Source: Brugia malayi (taxonomy: Eukaryota > Nematoda > Chromadorea > Rhabditida > Onchocercidae). Taken from it: a DNA stretch of 64,000 bases. The translations under genes were made by a program, and so were the position numbers. The stretch's first letter is position 1; each line of letters opens with the position of its first letter. The notes below the pieces were generated by a model. The model was not told the origin of the DNA. It did no database searches and was given only the letters and a program-made list of their open reading frames with translations. This document shows positions 37,063 through 50,884 of this stretch, one piece after another. The stretch spans positions 5,759,221-5,823,220 of the forward strand of contig NW_025062479.1 of NCBI RefSeq assembly GCF_000002995.4, read 5' to 3'.

Positions 37063-40000
37063 TTTAAATTTAATTGATTTTAAGGTAAGTCGAATGTTGT
37101 ACTATGTTCGTACTCGGACATCGTTGGACGAATCACAAATTTGGAGCTGTTCATTATATGATCGTGAATCATGCCGAACAGTTGCCAGTAAAGTGAACGC
37201 CTTCTACCTCGATGTTTTCAGTGTACGTAGTTGGTTCGAAATCCATTTTTGTTTTGCATAAAAATATTTATTTGAGAATCATGTGGTCACAAGCATCATG
37301 TGGTATAATCGAATATCTTTTCCGACAGTAGAATTTTGACCCTTCTTATGTCTCTTTTTAATAAAAAGAATTAAGGATTATTTGATATGGACATCAGTGA
37401 CAAATCAGAACTCCGGCATAACAGTATGTGAGAAAATGGACTGTGATCGTACAACTCGTGAAATGATCAATTCAAGTGGTGTTGAAGCTCTCGTTGTATT
37501 CGATGAAGAGGTTCAGCCACTGAGTAAGTTTCAGATATTGTTTTCTAAATCGGTCCACTGTATATTTGTGTTGTGAAATTGATTTATATGAAGTCCTTAA
37601 TGATGCTGGTGTGAAAATACTAATGCATATTTCAAAATACTTCAAGTATTAACCTTGAAGGTTATTCTGTTAAAAACCTTGTTTTTCTTATTTCAGAGCA
37701 GTCGTTGAATCCTTGTGAATCAAAAAACGGTGGTTGTTCACACATTTGCGTTCTGATTCCTGGTGCACCATGGCGATCTTGCCTATGCCCGGTGGGAGTT
37801 CGTCTTCTTCAAGATCGTTTAACTTGTTCACCTAATGGTAATTAACAATTTTCAGTTTTATTTCTATAAGTCACTAAACAACTTTGTGATAGTAATGTTC
37901 ATTTATAAGTGGTGGGTACTGGATAGATAAAGATGTTTTATTATGATCTAAGCTACATTTTTATCTCATATTTACGTAACTAAAAATCTGTATTTTTGAA
38001 CAATTGATAAGATAATGTGGTTTTCTCTACTGTTTCAGATTTTGAATGCTTTGTGGTGCTAATTTGTAAAATTGATGCAAGTTATGTTAGAAGATATTCG
38101 AAGCTGTTTTTTTAGTCTTTGCTGTCTTTGAAATTTTAGGAATAGAAAGTTTGTTATATGTGGCGACGACATCAGGCTTGATTTTTATTTCATTAGATAC
38201 AGCCCATCATACACCTCTGCCACTCCCAAATGTAGCTTCTGAGATACGAGACACTAAAGTTGTGCATATTGATTTTGATCCAATCGATAAGAAGTTATTC
38301 ATGATTGACGGAGACATGGGTGTTATTCGTAGGTGCAATCCAGATGGCACAGGAATGGAGGTTAATTTTAGCTTGGAAAATTATATTTTTTAAAAAAAAA
38401 ATGTTATATTTTAAAAAAATGTTTGTTTTAGTTTTAGGTTACTGCTGAAAGACTTTGATGTTTCCTGTTTCCAGGTCTTTGTTGAAGATTCAGATAAGCT
38501 AGTTTCCGATGCTCTGGCTGTTGATTGGCTGAATCGTAATTTATACTGGTTAGATAGTAACGTTGCACAAATCAAGGTTCCTAACGCACTTTTTTTTATA
38601 GTGATTGTCTGTTTGTTACTTCTGAAATCTTATGTAGCAATTAGAAGAAGCTCAAACATTGTATTTGTTTTGATATTGTCTATACTGACGATATACTCAT
38701 GTTGTTTTTAATGTTTTTAACTTTTCTGTGCTTGAAATTTCTAGAAAATTTTTCTTTTCTATTTAGATGCAAAGCTTATCTAGCAAAGGACGACAGATAG
38801 TAATATCGCACGGATTGAAACAGCCACGTGGTTTAGCTTTGGATCCAGATGGTGGTTATATGTTTTTTTCAGACTGGCACGAAAGCACGAGCCGCATCGA
38901 AAAAGCATGGCTAGATGGTTCACATAGGCGAGTGCTCGTATGTTTTTGTTCTGTTTCTAAAATTTCGCTCTTTCAGGTTATTGTTCCTCTCGTATATTAG
39001 TGTCTTGAATCATTTTAACAGAATAATATAAACATTCAGGTTTCGCTGGAGAAAAATGCCTGGCCAAATGGAATTGTGGTTGATGCAAGGCATAAGCGTT
39101 TATATTGGGCAGAAGGGAGTCGATCATTTATTAAGTCAGTAGCAGTTGATGGGACGTTAGATGTTCAGGTTTTCGCAGAAAGTGTGAACCATCCTTATTC
39201 ACTTACTATATTAGGTTGCTTCATTATATTCATTTGCGTGTATTCAGAAATTTCTAGATTTTTTATGAAGACAAAGTTCAACCGTCCTTATCAAGATTTG
39301 ATGAAAAGTGATGGAGTTAGTATTGTCGAGTTTCATATTATGTTGGTGTCATATTATTTTACCTCTCGAAACAAAGGATTTCTTTTTAACCGAGCACAAC
39401 GTTAAAATATTGTGTACAAACCGCTAAATGAAAAATGTGGAATCCTTTTAATTAATTGAGGAATTTATGAAGAACTAAAGTTATAAAATTTTTTAATTCT
39501 AAATTTACTTCTAATAAAAGGCGTATTTTACTGAACGTGATAAGATTTCCACTTGCAGGTAATTCATTATACTGCAATTCGCTGTATGGTCGTAAGATAT
39601 CAGTATTTCGTGTACCTCGACACAATGAATCTGTTTTGAATGTACAGTTATCTGTGGTATCTGATTCTGTTATTTTTGGTCAGATGGGTATTCGAGCGGT
39701 TAGTCTGAATCATATCCCAGAGGGTGTTTCTCCCTGTCAGACAAGTAATGGTGGATGTTCGCACATTTGTGTCAAGCTGTGAGTTTGTGAATTCAGTATA
39801 ATTTTAAAACAGTGAAATTTATTGTAGATTTCTATAAAATATTTCTTTTGGTATATATTAGCAAATAAAATATTACTGAAATTTGTCAAGTGAACATTAT
39901 CTAATAAACCTTCGAAGTTATCTTGATTGAACTACTTCACTTCTCTTAAATAGGTGAACATATTAAAGTACTGTTTTCTAAACAATTGATAAATAGTACA

Positions 40001-43000
40001 TTTTTTGCAGACCAAATGGCAAAAGAGGCTGTGTTTGTCCGGTTGGCTATGAGTTGCAAGCAGATAATACAACATGCATTTTGCCTACTGCATTTCTCAT
40101 CTACACTCAAAGTCCTGCAGTGAATACAGCTAACAGCATCATGCGAATTTCTTTGGAAACAGCTCCAGCTAATAATCACCGTATCAACATTGCTGATATG
40201 ACATCAGCTCCAGTTAGCGTCGACATTAATCAGGTGACTAACTCGATTTCTTATGTAACTGATTTGTTTTTCATGTTTAATGAGCAACACAACCCTGATT
40301 GATCGTGATTGATCTCTGAACATGATCCTTTCCTGAAAGAGGTTTATGATTGCATTTACTATGCCCAGTCGTTCTGTTATTGTTGGTTTCTCTCGTTTAT
40401 CATGCTATGCTTTCATTGCCATTCATCAAATTGCGTTAAATATCGCTGCCTTTTATTTAGAATTCCCAGAGAATTTTTTGGTCGTCTGAAGGACATGGTC
40501 GCTCGATCCGCTCACTACTTCGTAGCGCCTTTTTTAACGGCTCTGGTTTGGAAACTGTGTATGAAGGAAACGCAGTGAATTATATCGCTGTGGACTGGAT
40601 CACCTCAAATATTTATTGGTTAGACAGTGAATTTTTTTCTTAACTCAAAGATATTGATTTTAATATGTAAGAAGAGTAATTTTTCATAGCCTTTCTGAGT
40701 GTTTACAAAGATCAGCCAGCTTTGAATTGGATTTCAATGGTATTAAGTTTGTACGCTTGCTTTCTAATAAAAGGTTTGAGATAGAAGATGAGAAAATAAA
40801 TAAATAAATAAAATAAAAATAAAAAAGTATCGACGTTTTCATTATATATCTCTCTTCTACTTTGATTTTACTTTAATTTTAGTCATTTTAAGGTGTAATA
40901 TGGAACAGCGTCGAATTGAAATGGTTCGTGGTGATGGACGTCGTCATCGTACAATTGCATGGGAAAATATTGATCCTCGATATCTAGTTGTCCATCCACT
41001 TCAGCGATTTCTTGTTTTTGTTAATTATTATAATCAGCAAAAAATCACTATAAATGTAAGTGCATTCTATGTTTTATAATGTTTTCGTTTTGGTTGATAG
41101 ATGGTCTAAATTTTATGCATTCATTTTTAGTCTGAAAAATTCTGTATTTGAAATAGATGCCTTTTTCTAACTTACTTTTCACGGTTTCACAGTGAAATTC
41201 TTTTCCTGATTGTTTGTTTAGAAGTATTCTTTTGAAGATGGTTTGATTAAGACCATCTTTAGGTTTCTTCTTTTGCATTTTACGAGTATTACATAATTAG
41301 AAAATACCTCTCCATGGCGAACAATCAGGAGGCCAAGTTATTGTTCAACAGCTGGACACAGTTAATGCACTTGCAATTGATTTTGAATCTGAATTGTTAG
41401 TGTGGTCAGAACTGAATGAACGTGGAGGTGGAGTTTCCATTTCTGACTTCAGTGGTTTGTTTTTTGTCTTCCAGACAGAGATGTATGTTTTTGGATTTTG
41501 GGATCTACTGTTAGTAGCGAATCGATTACTATCTAATGATATTGATCCAGTTTAGATCCTAAGCCAAATTCATTTCTTCATAAAGAGAGTGAATTTTTTT
41601 TTTCTTGAAAAATTTTCTTTTACATTATTGCACTCTAACTGAGTCTATCATCAAAAAAAGTGGAATCATATAAGTAGCCTAAATTACCAAAATCACTCAA
41701 TTTATATGGATGTTAAATCTGTGATATCTATCGTTATTTTCATTACTATTATTATTACAACTCATTGGTGTTGCGAATTGAAACTGATTCATCATAATTC
41801 AAGCCGCACCTTTAAATAGTGAATGTTTCAAGGTAAGGAATCAAATCATTTGCAGGGAGAAATCGTGTTCGTTTAGTATATAGTGAACAGTTATTACCTG
41901 TTGCATTAGCTGTTTATAATCGACAAATATATATTGCCAATATGAATAGCAATACTATTGATCTGTATAGCGGCCATGCATTAACAGTTTTACATGATGG
42001 TGTCAGTCATGTTTCAAATCTTGTTGTTGCACATGCGCAGATAAGTAAAGGTGAATCTGTTTGTTCTTTGGAAAAAATTACGAGTTAGTTAAACAAGCTT
42101 GCTTCATTTAGTGTGTATGAGCTGCTTCCAATGGTTCTGTTGATTACATAATAACGAGATGGATCTGCTGAAAAAAGCAGCGAAGAAATTGTTGAATACA
42201 AACGTTTTTGTATACCATTTAACTTAAATATTCATAACTGTTTAGGTTGGAATGGCTGTGTTCAGAACAATGGTGGCTGTAGTGATATATGCGTGGCAGT
42301 CAGCGGAAGTTTGTACAACGCAAGTGCCAAATGTTTTTGTGAGGACCACTTTACCTTTGATGACGTTGGTGGAAAGTGCTTGCGTAAGTTATTTTTTATT
42401 TGTTTGCAAAAATTACTATGAAGACGTAGGTAAGGAAAGCAGGATACTTGTATTCTGAATGAGGGATATTAATTTATATTTTTTGAAATATTTGTTTATT
42501 TTAGCACCAAAACACTTTCTGTTGGTCGCTGTTCGAAGTCGCTTCATACGTTTCAATCTGAGACAAACAGATACCGATGGCGTATTCTGGAAGAATGTAT
42601 GTCTTAACCAGAATTTTTTGAAAGGATCCGATTTTGATTTAATGTAATTTCAGGACCCTTATTCAATTTTATCAATAACAGATGTTGGCACACCGGTTTC
42701 AGTGGGTGTTGATTTATTTTCTGCAAATCGTTCGATTTACTGGATTGATTCAAATGATGATAAAGTTATTAAACGATCATCAGATTTATCGCAATCAATG
42801 GTATACACTTTATTATCTTTTTACTTTCAAAGTTACTGAAGAATTAAATTTAACATCGTAAATGAATATTTCGTTATTCGTGTTATTTTCACATTATTGG
42901 TATTATGTTTAGACGCAGACAATTACATTATCAAAACATTCGAATTGTGCGATACTTTTCAACTTAGCAGTCGATGAAGTAGGTCGACAGTTATTTGTTT

Positions 43001-46000
43001 CATGCGCAGAACATGGGCTTAGCCATGCATCATCCATTCATGTCTGGCGTATAAAGGTATTTCGTATTTACATTTTTTGTCTTCAGTTATTATAACAAAA
43101 TTACTTTATTTTTCTTCAGAATAATGATCATTTGGAATATATCGGCGTTGTCGTGTCAGGAAGAGAGCGTTCTGTAGTAACTGATCGACCTCCTTATCCT
43201 CGACAAATTGCTCTTTTTCCTAGACTGAAGTACGTCTCTTTACAGTGTATTCATCAAATTAGTTCGTGATTTTTGTTTAATCGTTAAGTTTTGGAGCTCT
43301 TATATTAGTGGAAGTTATTTCAGCCTCCTTTTTTACGTTGATGATGCTGCTTCCATTCCTGTGATTGTTCGGTGTTCATTGAATGGTCGCCAGTGTGTAC
43401 AGTGGGAAACACCAAATTTAATGCACACCGTGAAACTTCATGCTTTTCAAATCAACGACCGATTGTACTATACGACAGCAAATGGTTAGATTTGATTTTT
43501 AAAATCGAGGAAATAAACTTGCTTTGCTACAGGTCGTTTTGTGAAGATTGTGTTAAGCAGACTTATCGTATTTTATTGCTCAGTAAGCTAGGTTTCTGGA
43601 CAGCGAAGGAATAATTAGTTTTTAGGGTTGTGGTCACGAGATGCACACGTGTTTTCGGATGTACGTCATCACGTCAAAGCGCGACCTTCAGATCTTGATA
43701 TGGTTCCAATCAACGAGAAGAAATTGATAATTATTGCGAAAAATGAATCCCAGTTAGAGTTAATCTACAATTTAGTTGTTATCTATACGAGAGATGTGCC
43801 AGTCAGTTTTTCTTCTTCACAATTACAGATATGATGATATGCTCTTGGAACTAATGGATGATATTCCTACTGTTTCTTTGGATGAACTGAAATGGAGCAC
43901 AACATCGCCCTTTTCAGTCAAGCATATTCTGGCACTGACAGTGGTTGGCAGTATCGAAAGGGACTTTTATGTTAATTTGAACCATACTTGTGCAGTATCA
44001 CACTGTTCACATTTGTGCCGAGTCCCACGAGATTCCAGGAAACGTCATGAATGTCTTTGCCCTCTTGGATTTGGCTTGCAAACTCCAAGGTCAGTTTTGC
44101 TATTTGACTGAGAACATCATATTTATATTTGTAACATTGAAGTTGGAATTATGATTTCAGTGAAACTTTTTGTTTTAAACATACATCGTGTCTGCATTGG
44201 CAATTTAAATGTGACGATGGACAGAAATGCATACATGCAATGGCAAAATGTGATGGTCATTATGATTGCGCCGATGGTAGTGATGAATCTTCGCATTGGT
44301 GTGGCAATATTGCTTTTGATAAATGGCCATGTGATAACAGGAAAGCATCAATTGCCCGAGCGCTTGTTTGTAACGGTTATTTATTCATTTTTCCAATTTA
44401 CTGTTTGTGAACTTAACTTTTCGCAAATGTCAGCATTTTTTTGGTTTTCGATATATTCTTTATTTAGGAGCAGAAGATTGTGCCGATGGATCAGACGAGG
44501 CTCATTGTCGGTGTACTAATCCGCTTTTTTATTTCGACTGTACCTTTGGACTAAATGCTGCATTGCATCCTGCTGAATGTATTCGCCGAGAGTTGATTTG
44601 TAATGGTATAAACAACTGCTATGCTGGTCAGGATGAAGAGAAACAGGTTAAAACTCCAGTTAATTTGGAAGATGTATTAAAAGCATTTCAAAGCTAAATG
44701 CCATTGCATACAGCGTACATCATGCTTATGAATTTCTAGCTATGTGCTGAATTTGTTGCGACAGTAACAGTTGCTACAGCTATATCACCTTCATTCGAAT
44801 TGATTATACCCTTGGCAGTATTTTTCTTAGCACTTAGTATTGTAAGTGTGTGCTGCTGCCATCTTTCGAAGCAACGACCACCAGGACAAAATTTATCTCA
44901 TGCAACAACACATTCACTGCCGATGAATGCTGAGCCACTAGTGCTATTGCCAGCACATCCAGATGATACGCAGATTGAGGTATGTTATTAAGGAATTCCG
45001 TGAAATCTGGAATAATCCATTTTATCAGATTTCGTTTGCGCAGCAGTTGTTTGTAAACAAGTTTCATTTCATTTTCTTTAGTTCCAGCTTCATACTTACT
45101 CTGTTGGAGCATCATCGCTGTATAATGCATTGCCTCCACCAAATTCACGATTATCAGCCGATACAATTTCATATCTTCACTCACTCAATGGTAGCCCTTC
45201 GGAAAAGGGTTCCATGCTTACTGCTGTAGCTAAAGCAAATTCGCGGAAGTTTTTTGCACCACCACCTTCTGCTGCAAGGTGTTACGGTTTGGCATTTTTA
45301 CTAAAGCTCAAAATTTTAATCTTTTGTACTATTATAAATTTTGGGTTAATGTCGCTTAATCAGTGAAAAGAATTTACACCGGAAAATTGAATTTGAAGAA
45401 TTATGAATGGATTAAAGAATTAAGGCTTCAAAAAATTATTATAATCGATCATTTATAGTTTGTCAACATATGGTGTTGTGAAACCAGCTGGGATGCGAGT
45501 TCATTTGCAGCACGGTGGGACAGTTTCCACTAGAAATAGACGAAAACAACGAAATCATTCACGTACTGTTGGTATCACCAGAACTTATAGTCCTCCACCA
45601 TCTTACTCAAAGGTACATAATGATCTGCTCTTGCATCTGTATGTGGATATTTGATTTTTTCACTGCCAATTTCATTAAACAAATGAACTTTTTGTTATAT
45701 TAAAGTAAAAACGCCGAAATGTTTTTAAACACATTTTATCGCAGAACTTTCACTCGAAATGATTTATCGTATTAAAATGTTATGCATATTTAGCTAGTTC
45801 TGCACATTTCGCCCTTTGCTATTAGCGGCTTTTCTTTCAGCAGACTTTTTGTTACTGACACGTTCAATGATCAGGCTTGTATGGACAGCGATAATCAGTT
45901 TGAAAAGCAGTTTTTTTTTTTTTTTGTATTTTATTTTCAGGTGAAGACTACTCGTCCAGTTCATATCGATATGGGATGCAGCGGCGAAGAGTCTCAGCAG

Positions 46001-46171
46001 CTACAAGTGCCAACGAATAGTAGAATTATTTCCTCGATAGATTCATCATCAGTGGAAAGTATGGGACATGTATTGTTACCAAGTAGTAATTTTATCTCAT
46101 CTGTTGAATGTACTCATCAACAACACCTACTCGATTACTCATCAACGTCTTCTGATGTTTCACTCGGATAA
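34592..46171 (+). CDS. LRP5/6/Arrow-type Wnt co-receptor (~1,800 aa, 33 exons)
   Basis: Type I receptor. In other animals LRP5/6 binds Wnt with Frizzled, and its phosphorylated PPPSPxS tail recruits Axin. Exons keep frame from 34928 to 46171. Domains (approx. residues): YWTD propeller 1 (20-365; GYMYWLNRVHKRIERAWMDG), EGF (NPCESKNGGCSHIC), propeller 2 (413-690; LYWLDSNVAQIK, LYWAEGSRS), EGF (SPCQTSNGGCSHIC), propeller 3 (735-1006; NIYWCNMEQRRIEMVRGDG), EGF (GCVQNNGGCSDIC), propeller 4 (1055-1360; SIYWIDSNDDKVIKRSS), EGF (CAVSHCSHLC), three LDLa repeats (44161-44646; CDGHYDCADGSDE, EDCADGSDEAHC), membrane span (LIIPLAVFFLALSIVSVCCC) and a 230-residue tail with PPPNSR, PPPSAA and SPPPSYS. The first exon (34592-34643) is a guess: it encodes a short signal-like MKANLFTIAMYYALIER that joins exon 34928 in phase. 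The order 4x(propeller-EGF)-3xLDLa-TM separates it from LDLR and megalin types. Confidence 0.93.
44161..44646 (+). other. LDLa repeats of the LRP5/6-like receptor (two exons)
   Basis: Exons 44161-44375 and 44468-44646 encode three cysteine-rich LDL-receptor class A modules with the calcium-binding acidic motif DCADGSDE in the first two. The third, ending NNCYAGQDEEKQ, has a changed acidic cluster. They sit between the last EGF module and the membrane span, as in LRP5/6. Confidence 0.85.
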
Positions 46172-46512
46172 AGAAATAGAATCTGTTGGTTGATGCCTCA
46201 AAGAAAACAAATAATATATTTTACTGCAATTGTCAGCCTATCTAACTGATTTGTATGATTTTTTATTTAGGATGTCTAAAAAGCTGTCCAACTTCTATTG
46301 ATCTCATCCATTCCTGTTTTTCTTTCACTCAGATTTATATGAATGACACTTTTGTTTGTATTTGATCTTGTTGTTTATTGCTACTTGCAGTTCATTATCA
46401 TTGCATTACTATGGTTGATGAAAGACCTGCAGTAACCATAAAAAATTACTGCTACAGTAACTCTTATAGTTGTTAAATTTTTGAAATCTTAATGACTTTT
46501 CAGCATTTTGTC

Positions 46513-46518
46513 AATAAA
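46513..46518 (+). terminator. Candidate poly(A) signal of the LRP5/6-like gene
   Basis: First clear AATAAA after the stop codon, about 340 bases downstream, in the context gtcaataaatg. Confidence 0.45.
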
Positions 46519-49500
46519 TGTAACTGTGAATCTGCAAGCAATTTTATCTATAACTTCTTTTCTATTTCACTGTATTCTCAAATTATAAAATATTTATTAT
46601 TTCTTTACTCCGCCATGTTTAAATCTAAAAATATGGCTACATTAAGAAAAAATAAGGATTACTGGTGATCCAAGATTTTCCAGTTCGTCCTATCTGTGAT
46701 AAGAATGCGTTTTCTACTCTGTGTGAGTACTGTTAACATAAATATCGATGATTTCCGTATGTTATTCGTTGAAAATGCTCCATTTCACAAGATCTATTTG
46801 ATCTTTGAGTTTCTAAAATGGCTGCAGAAGGTTACTGTTTTTAATGGGTTTAATGGATGAATTTAAACAAGTTATTAAAAGTGAAAAAATTTTTCTATTT
46901 ATAGGAGTGGATTTTTGGCGTGAATAAATACTCTGCACTACGCAATTGTCATTGTATGCCGGTTTCTGTTAAGCAACCGTTTATGGATGTATGTGCAGGA
47001 GCAGGTACTACAAATGACTTGTATGTTCAGAGGAAAGTCTTGAAATTTCATTTTTTTGGTAGTTGGACGTGGTGTTGGTCTATTTCATGTGTAAAAGATG
47101 TAATTATGTTTCATCTGCTGCAGTTTCATATCCAAGAGTAAGATAATTCGACATTGAAGTTTCGATGGTGCTTCTTCGTCATTGTTGTTTAAAACATGAA
47201 TCTAGGCAAGCAGTATGATCCATTAGCATGCAAAATTGTAAAATGAAGTAGTTGCATTTTTGCAGGACTGCTTATCGCTTAAAAATAGAGCTGTCATCAG
47301 TTTTAGCTTGACTGGAGAGCAGGAGAATGCGAAAGGAGAGTGCTTTCTGGGGTGAATCATATTTCCAGCAGACTTTTGATGTTTGTTGTAATCTCATAAC
47401 TAATGAAAGCTGTTTCTCCTTTGTATAATTGACACGTTCTTCCCGAATTCCCTTGTGCTTTTTATAATTTTTCTTTCAAATGACCATACCTTTTCCCATG
47501 CAGACATTATTTTGAGAACATCGAGTTTTAAATACATTCGTCACCAGAGTTCTTGTCTTACACTTTAATCCTATATTTCTTATTATAATAGTATACTTGA
47601 AATTGGTCGATAAGTGGCAGTTTATTAAACAGGCAAATCAAGAACATATGAATCCTGCAAAATATTTGGGGTACTTCTGTTTTTCTGAAGAATGGCAGTT
47701 ACATTAAATTATTCTTTCTTTTTTTTTTTTTTTTTTTTTTTTTTCAAATAGGACGGAAATCTTAATTTGAATGATAACCTTTTTGCAATGAAAGCTCGTT
47801 CAAAATCATTAGTGTTGATAAAATTTATCATTGTATTTAAGATATAATCGAAGTTCCATAACGCAATGCTCAGTCTTAAAGTGCAGATCTGAATATCGAT
47901 GACTTCGCTATGGAAGCTGGTACATGTGCTTCCATAATTACAGGGAAAATAAGGTGTATAGACGGTGGATTCTGTTTTTTTTTTTTAATAGTTTTATAAC
48001 ATAGTGCCATTTAAATGCCATGAAAAATGTGTGTTGTGGTGTTTTTTGCTGAGTGTTTTGAGTATGGATTTTAAATTAACAGAGATGAAATTATGCCACA
48101 ACAATATTGTTCACTATTTGCAAAAATACTACTTAAATAGACTTCTTGATTCTGTAATGTGAGAATTATTCTATCTAGAATGAGTTTTTATTTATAATGT
48201 TTATTAGAAATGAGCTAAAGATTGTGTTATAATGCGACCATACTAAGATTAAAAAAAGTTTTAGAAAGTGACGACTTCTTAGAACAAGGTTTTTGGAGAA
48301 AAGTTAGGTCGGACGCAAATCCATTTATCTTTACCTATTTTAGGAACTTTGTTTTATTCATACTACAAGAGTAAATTTTAAGTTTGCATGTTTTGAAGGT
48401 TTTGAGTTGGAGGTTTAAAGGTTTTTTTGATTCTTTTTCCCTTTACACTAACATTTTCCTTCACAGTAACAAGGTCGCTGAAAACATCAGGTCTATGGAT
48501 ATAATTTATTTTCATACATAGTAAGCATAACAAGTTTTGCATTGTCGTTTTAATCACGAAATTGAAATTGTCGGGAACCTTTTTGAGAAAATAAAATCCA
48601 CAATTTACTTCCTATATACAGCAAACAAAATTGCTCTAAAAAATACCTGAATTATGTCTTGAAGTATATTTGTCGTGCTACTTGTTTATGTGTTACTTGA
48701 TTACTTTATTAAAGGAAAAGAATATATGGCAATACATTTTAACCTTCAAAATGTTGTACAGGGCATTTTGAAAATATTTCCTTCTTTTCTAGCTTAGATA
48801 CAAATTTCGAATTAGTTACTAATATCCACTGAATGCAATAATAATTTATTGCAACAAATAAATCACATTATTTCGTACCGAGCAGATATCATTCGTAACA
48901 GTTGTCACTTCACAACAACCTCTCACTTCCATTGCCTCAAATATACCACTGACATAATTTTTTTGTAAACAAAAAGTGTTCGTTATTTCTCCTAAACCTT
49001 TACTCATTATATGATCCAAATTCATGTGATCCAGTCAAACTTTGAAGAATGATATTAACATTTTAGCATTGCTCATTTTATAGAATAAACTTAAGAATAC
49101 TGGTCAAATTTAGAAAGCTGTAACATACGACAAATTGGTAAATAAGTTGTTGGGAATGGAAATGAAAATTTTGGTTTACTGGCTATTTGCGTTTTACGGC
49201 GTGAGTTATACTTTCCTCATGGGTTTTTTAAGCATTAAATGTTTCTCTTTTAGCAAATTCTTTTTTGTGGGGTGAGTTATTTATAAATATCACTAGGAAA
49301 GCAATTCATTTCTTTTCTAGAAATTCATTAAGGTTCTGTACTGGTAGTGAATTAAAATTAATTTTGTTTACAGAATTCAAACTAATTTGCATATTGGATT
49401 TTCCGTAGCACTAGCGAGATATTGATGGCATTGCTGTCTTCCCAGTCACCCTCTTTTTTTTCCAAATATTGTTATAATAATTATTTCTTTCGAACAACTC

Positions 49501-50865
49501 TTCGTGATATTGCAGTATCATTTCATTAAGGATTTGAATGCTTGAAATAATTTCAACATTCTTCAAACACTTTTTAGTATGACATATCAATAAAGGAATA
49601 TCTTGTCATAAATCATTGACTGCAATATTGCACATTATTGTTAATATCAGTAACAACGTTTTTCATAGTGAAAACTTCAATAGGGTCGTATGGAAGAAAT
49701 GATCAAAATTTTGACCTGCGAGTCTTCCAAAAATGTCATAAAATCGTCTAAAGCATTAAGCTCAGAAATAACAATCTTTGAAAATAGAAATTTGCGCAAG
49801 TGTAATTATGCGAAGATTAATTGACTTTTCTTCCATTTCTCTAGAAAAATAATAAAACTGCTTTCCTTCTAATATTTATGTAGATCGCTTACCGATTACG
49901 AGAAATCAGTGACCAAGGTTGTAAAAAACCATTATAAATAATAGCTCATAAAGTATGGTCAGGTTTTGAAGAGGATAAGAATTATTAATGCATATGTGAT
50001 TAAATTCAAATTATGACCAATCTGAGTTACAGTTCGATCAAAACAAAAGCTTCTCTAAAAAGAAAGTAATTTTTCATTTATATAAAATTTTTCTTAGAAA
50101 CTAGATGACCATAAAAGCTTAAAACGACTGATGGAATAATAGAATGGGTTTTAATAAAATGTGCCGAGAAAAATTACCCTACCAGATTTAGTCACGCAGT
50201 TCGTTCACTTATGATTCAAAAGTAGTGATAAATCTCTCTCACTCGCTCTTTCTGGACGAATAATAATGTAAAAAGTTTAGCTCTTTAACGCAATATCTTT
50301 CCAGCAAACGCTGTCAATCATCCTAAGATCATTTTCAGTTCTACCTCCAAGAGTCTTCTAACTTCATTTCAAAACTAGCTTTGCATTCCAGTTTGGCTTA
50401 CTAGTTTCAATAAATGTGACGTCTTTAATTCTGAGAATATTTTTCCATCTTTTTAATGTAGCACAATAGTTACATGAATATCACAAGTAAAATCTTTTCC
50501 AAAAGATACGTGTGATTCAGATCGAAAAAGGACATGGTTTAAATAGAAAATCTTTCCTTTTAAATTTGGGATTAATAAAGCAGATAAAAAATTCTAATAC
50601 ATGCCAGCTTTATAAATTACGAAGCTGTATAAATACGAACTTAAAAAAGTGGCCCATACCGGTACTTCTTACTGACCTGCTACCTCTCGTCACTTCCTAT
50701 CTGTCGTTTCTTTTTATACTTATAAAGTTTACTTAACACTTGAATATCAACTGTTATTGCTACTTAAACGCAAAACAAATATCTGTATTTCAAAGAGAGG
50801 CAAACTTCCGTATTCTTGTGCAAATATCACTAGCAGGATCATTAATTCACACACTTCCATTTGAA

Positions 50866-50884
50866 TTTGTTGTTGTTGTTGTTG
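50866..50884. repeat. (TTG)n microsatellite
   Basis: About six TTG units in the gene-poor region. Confidence 0.8.
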
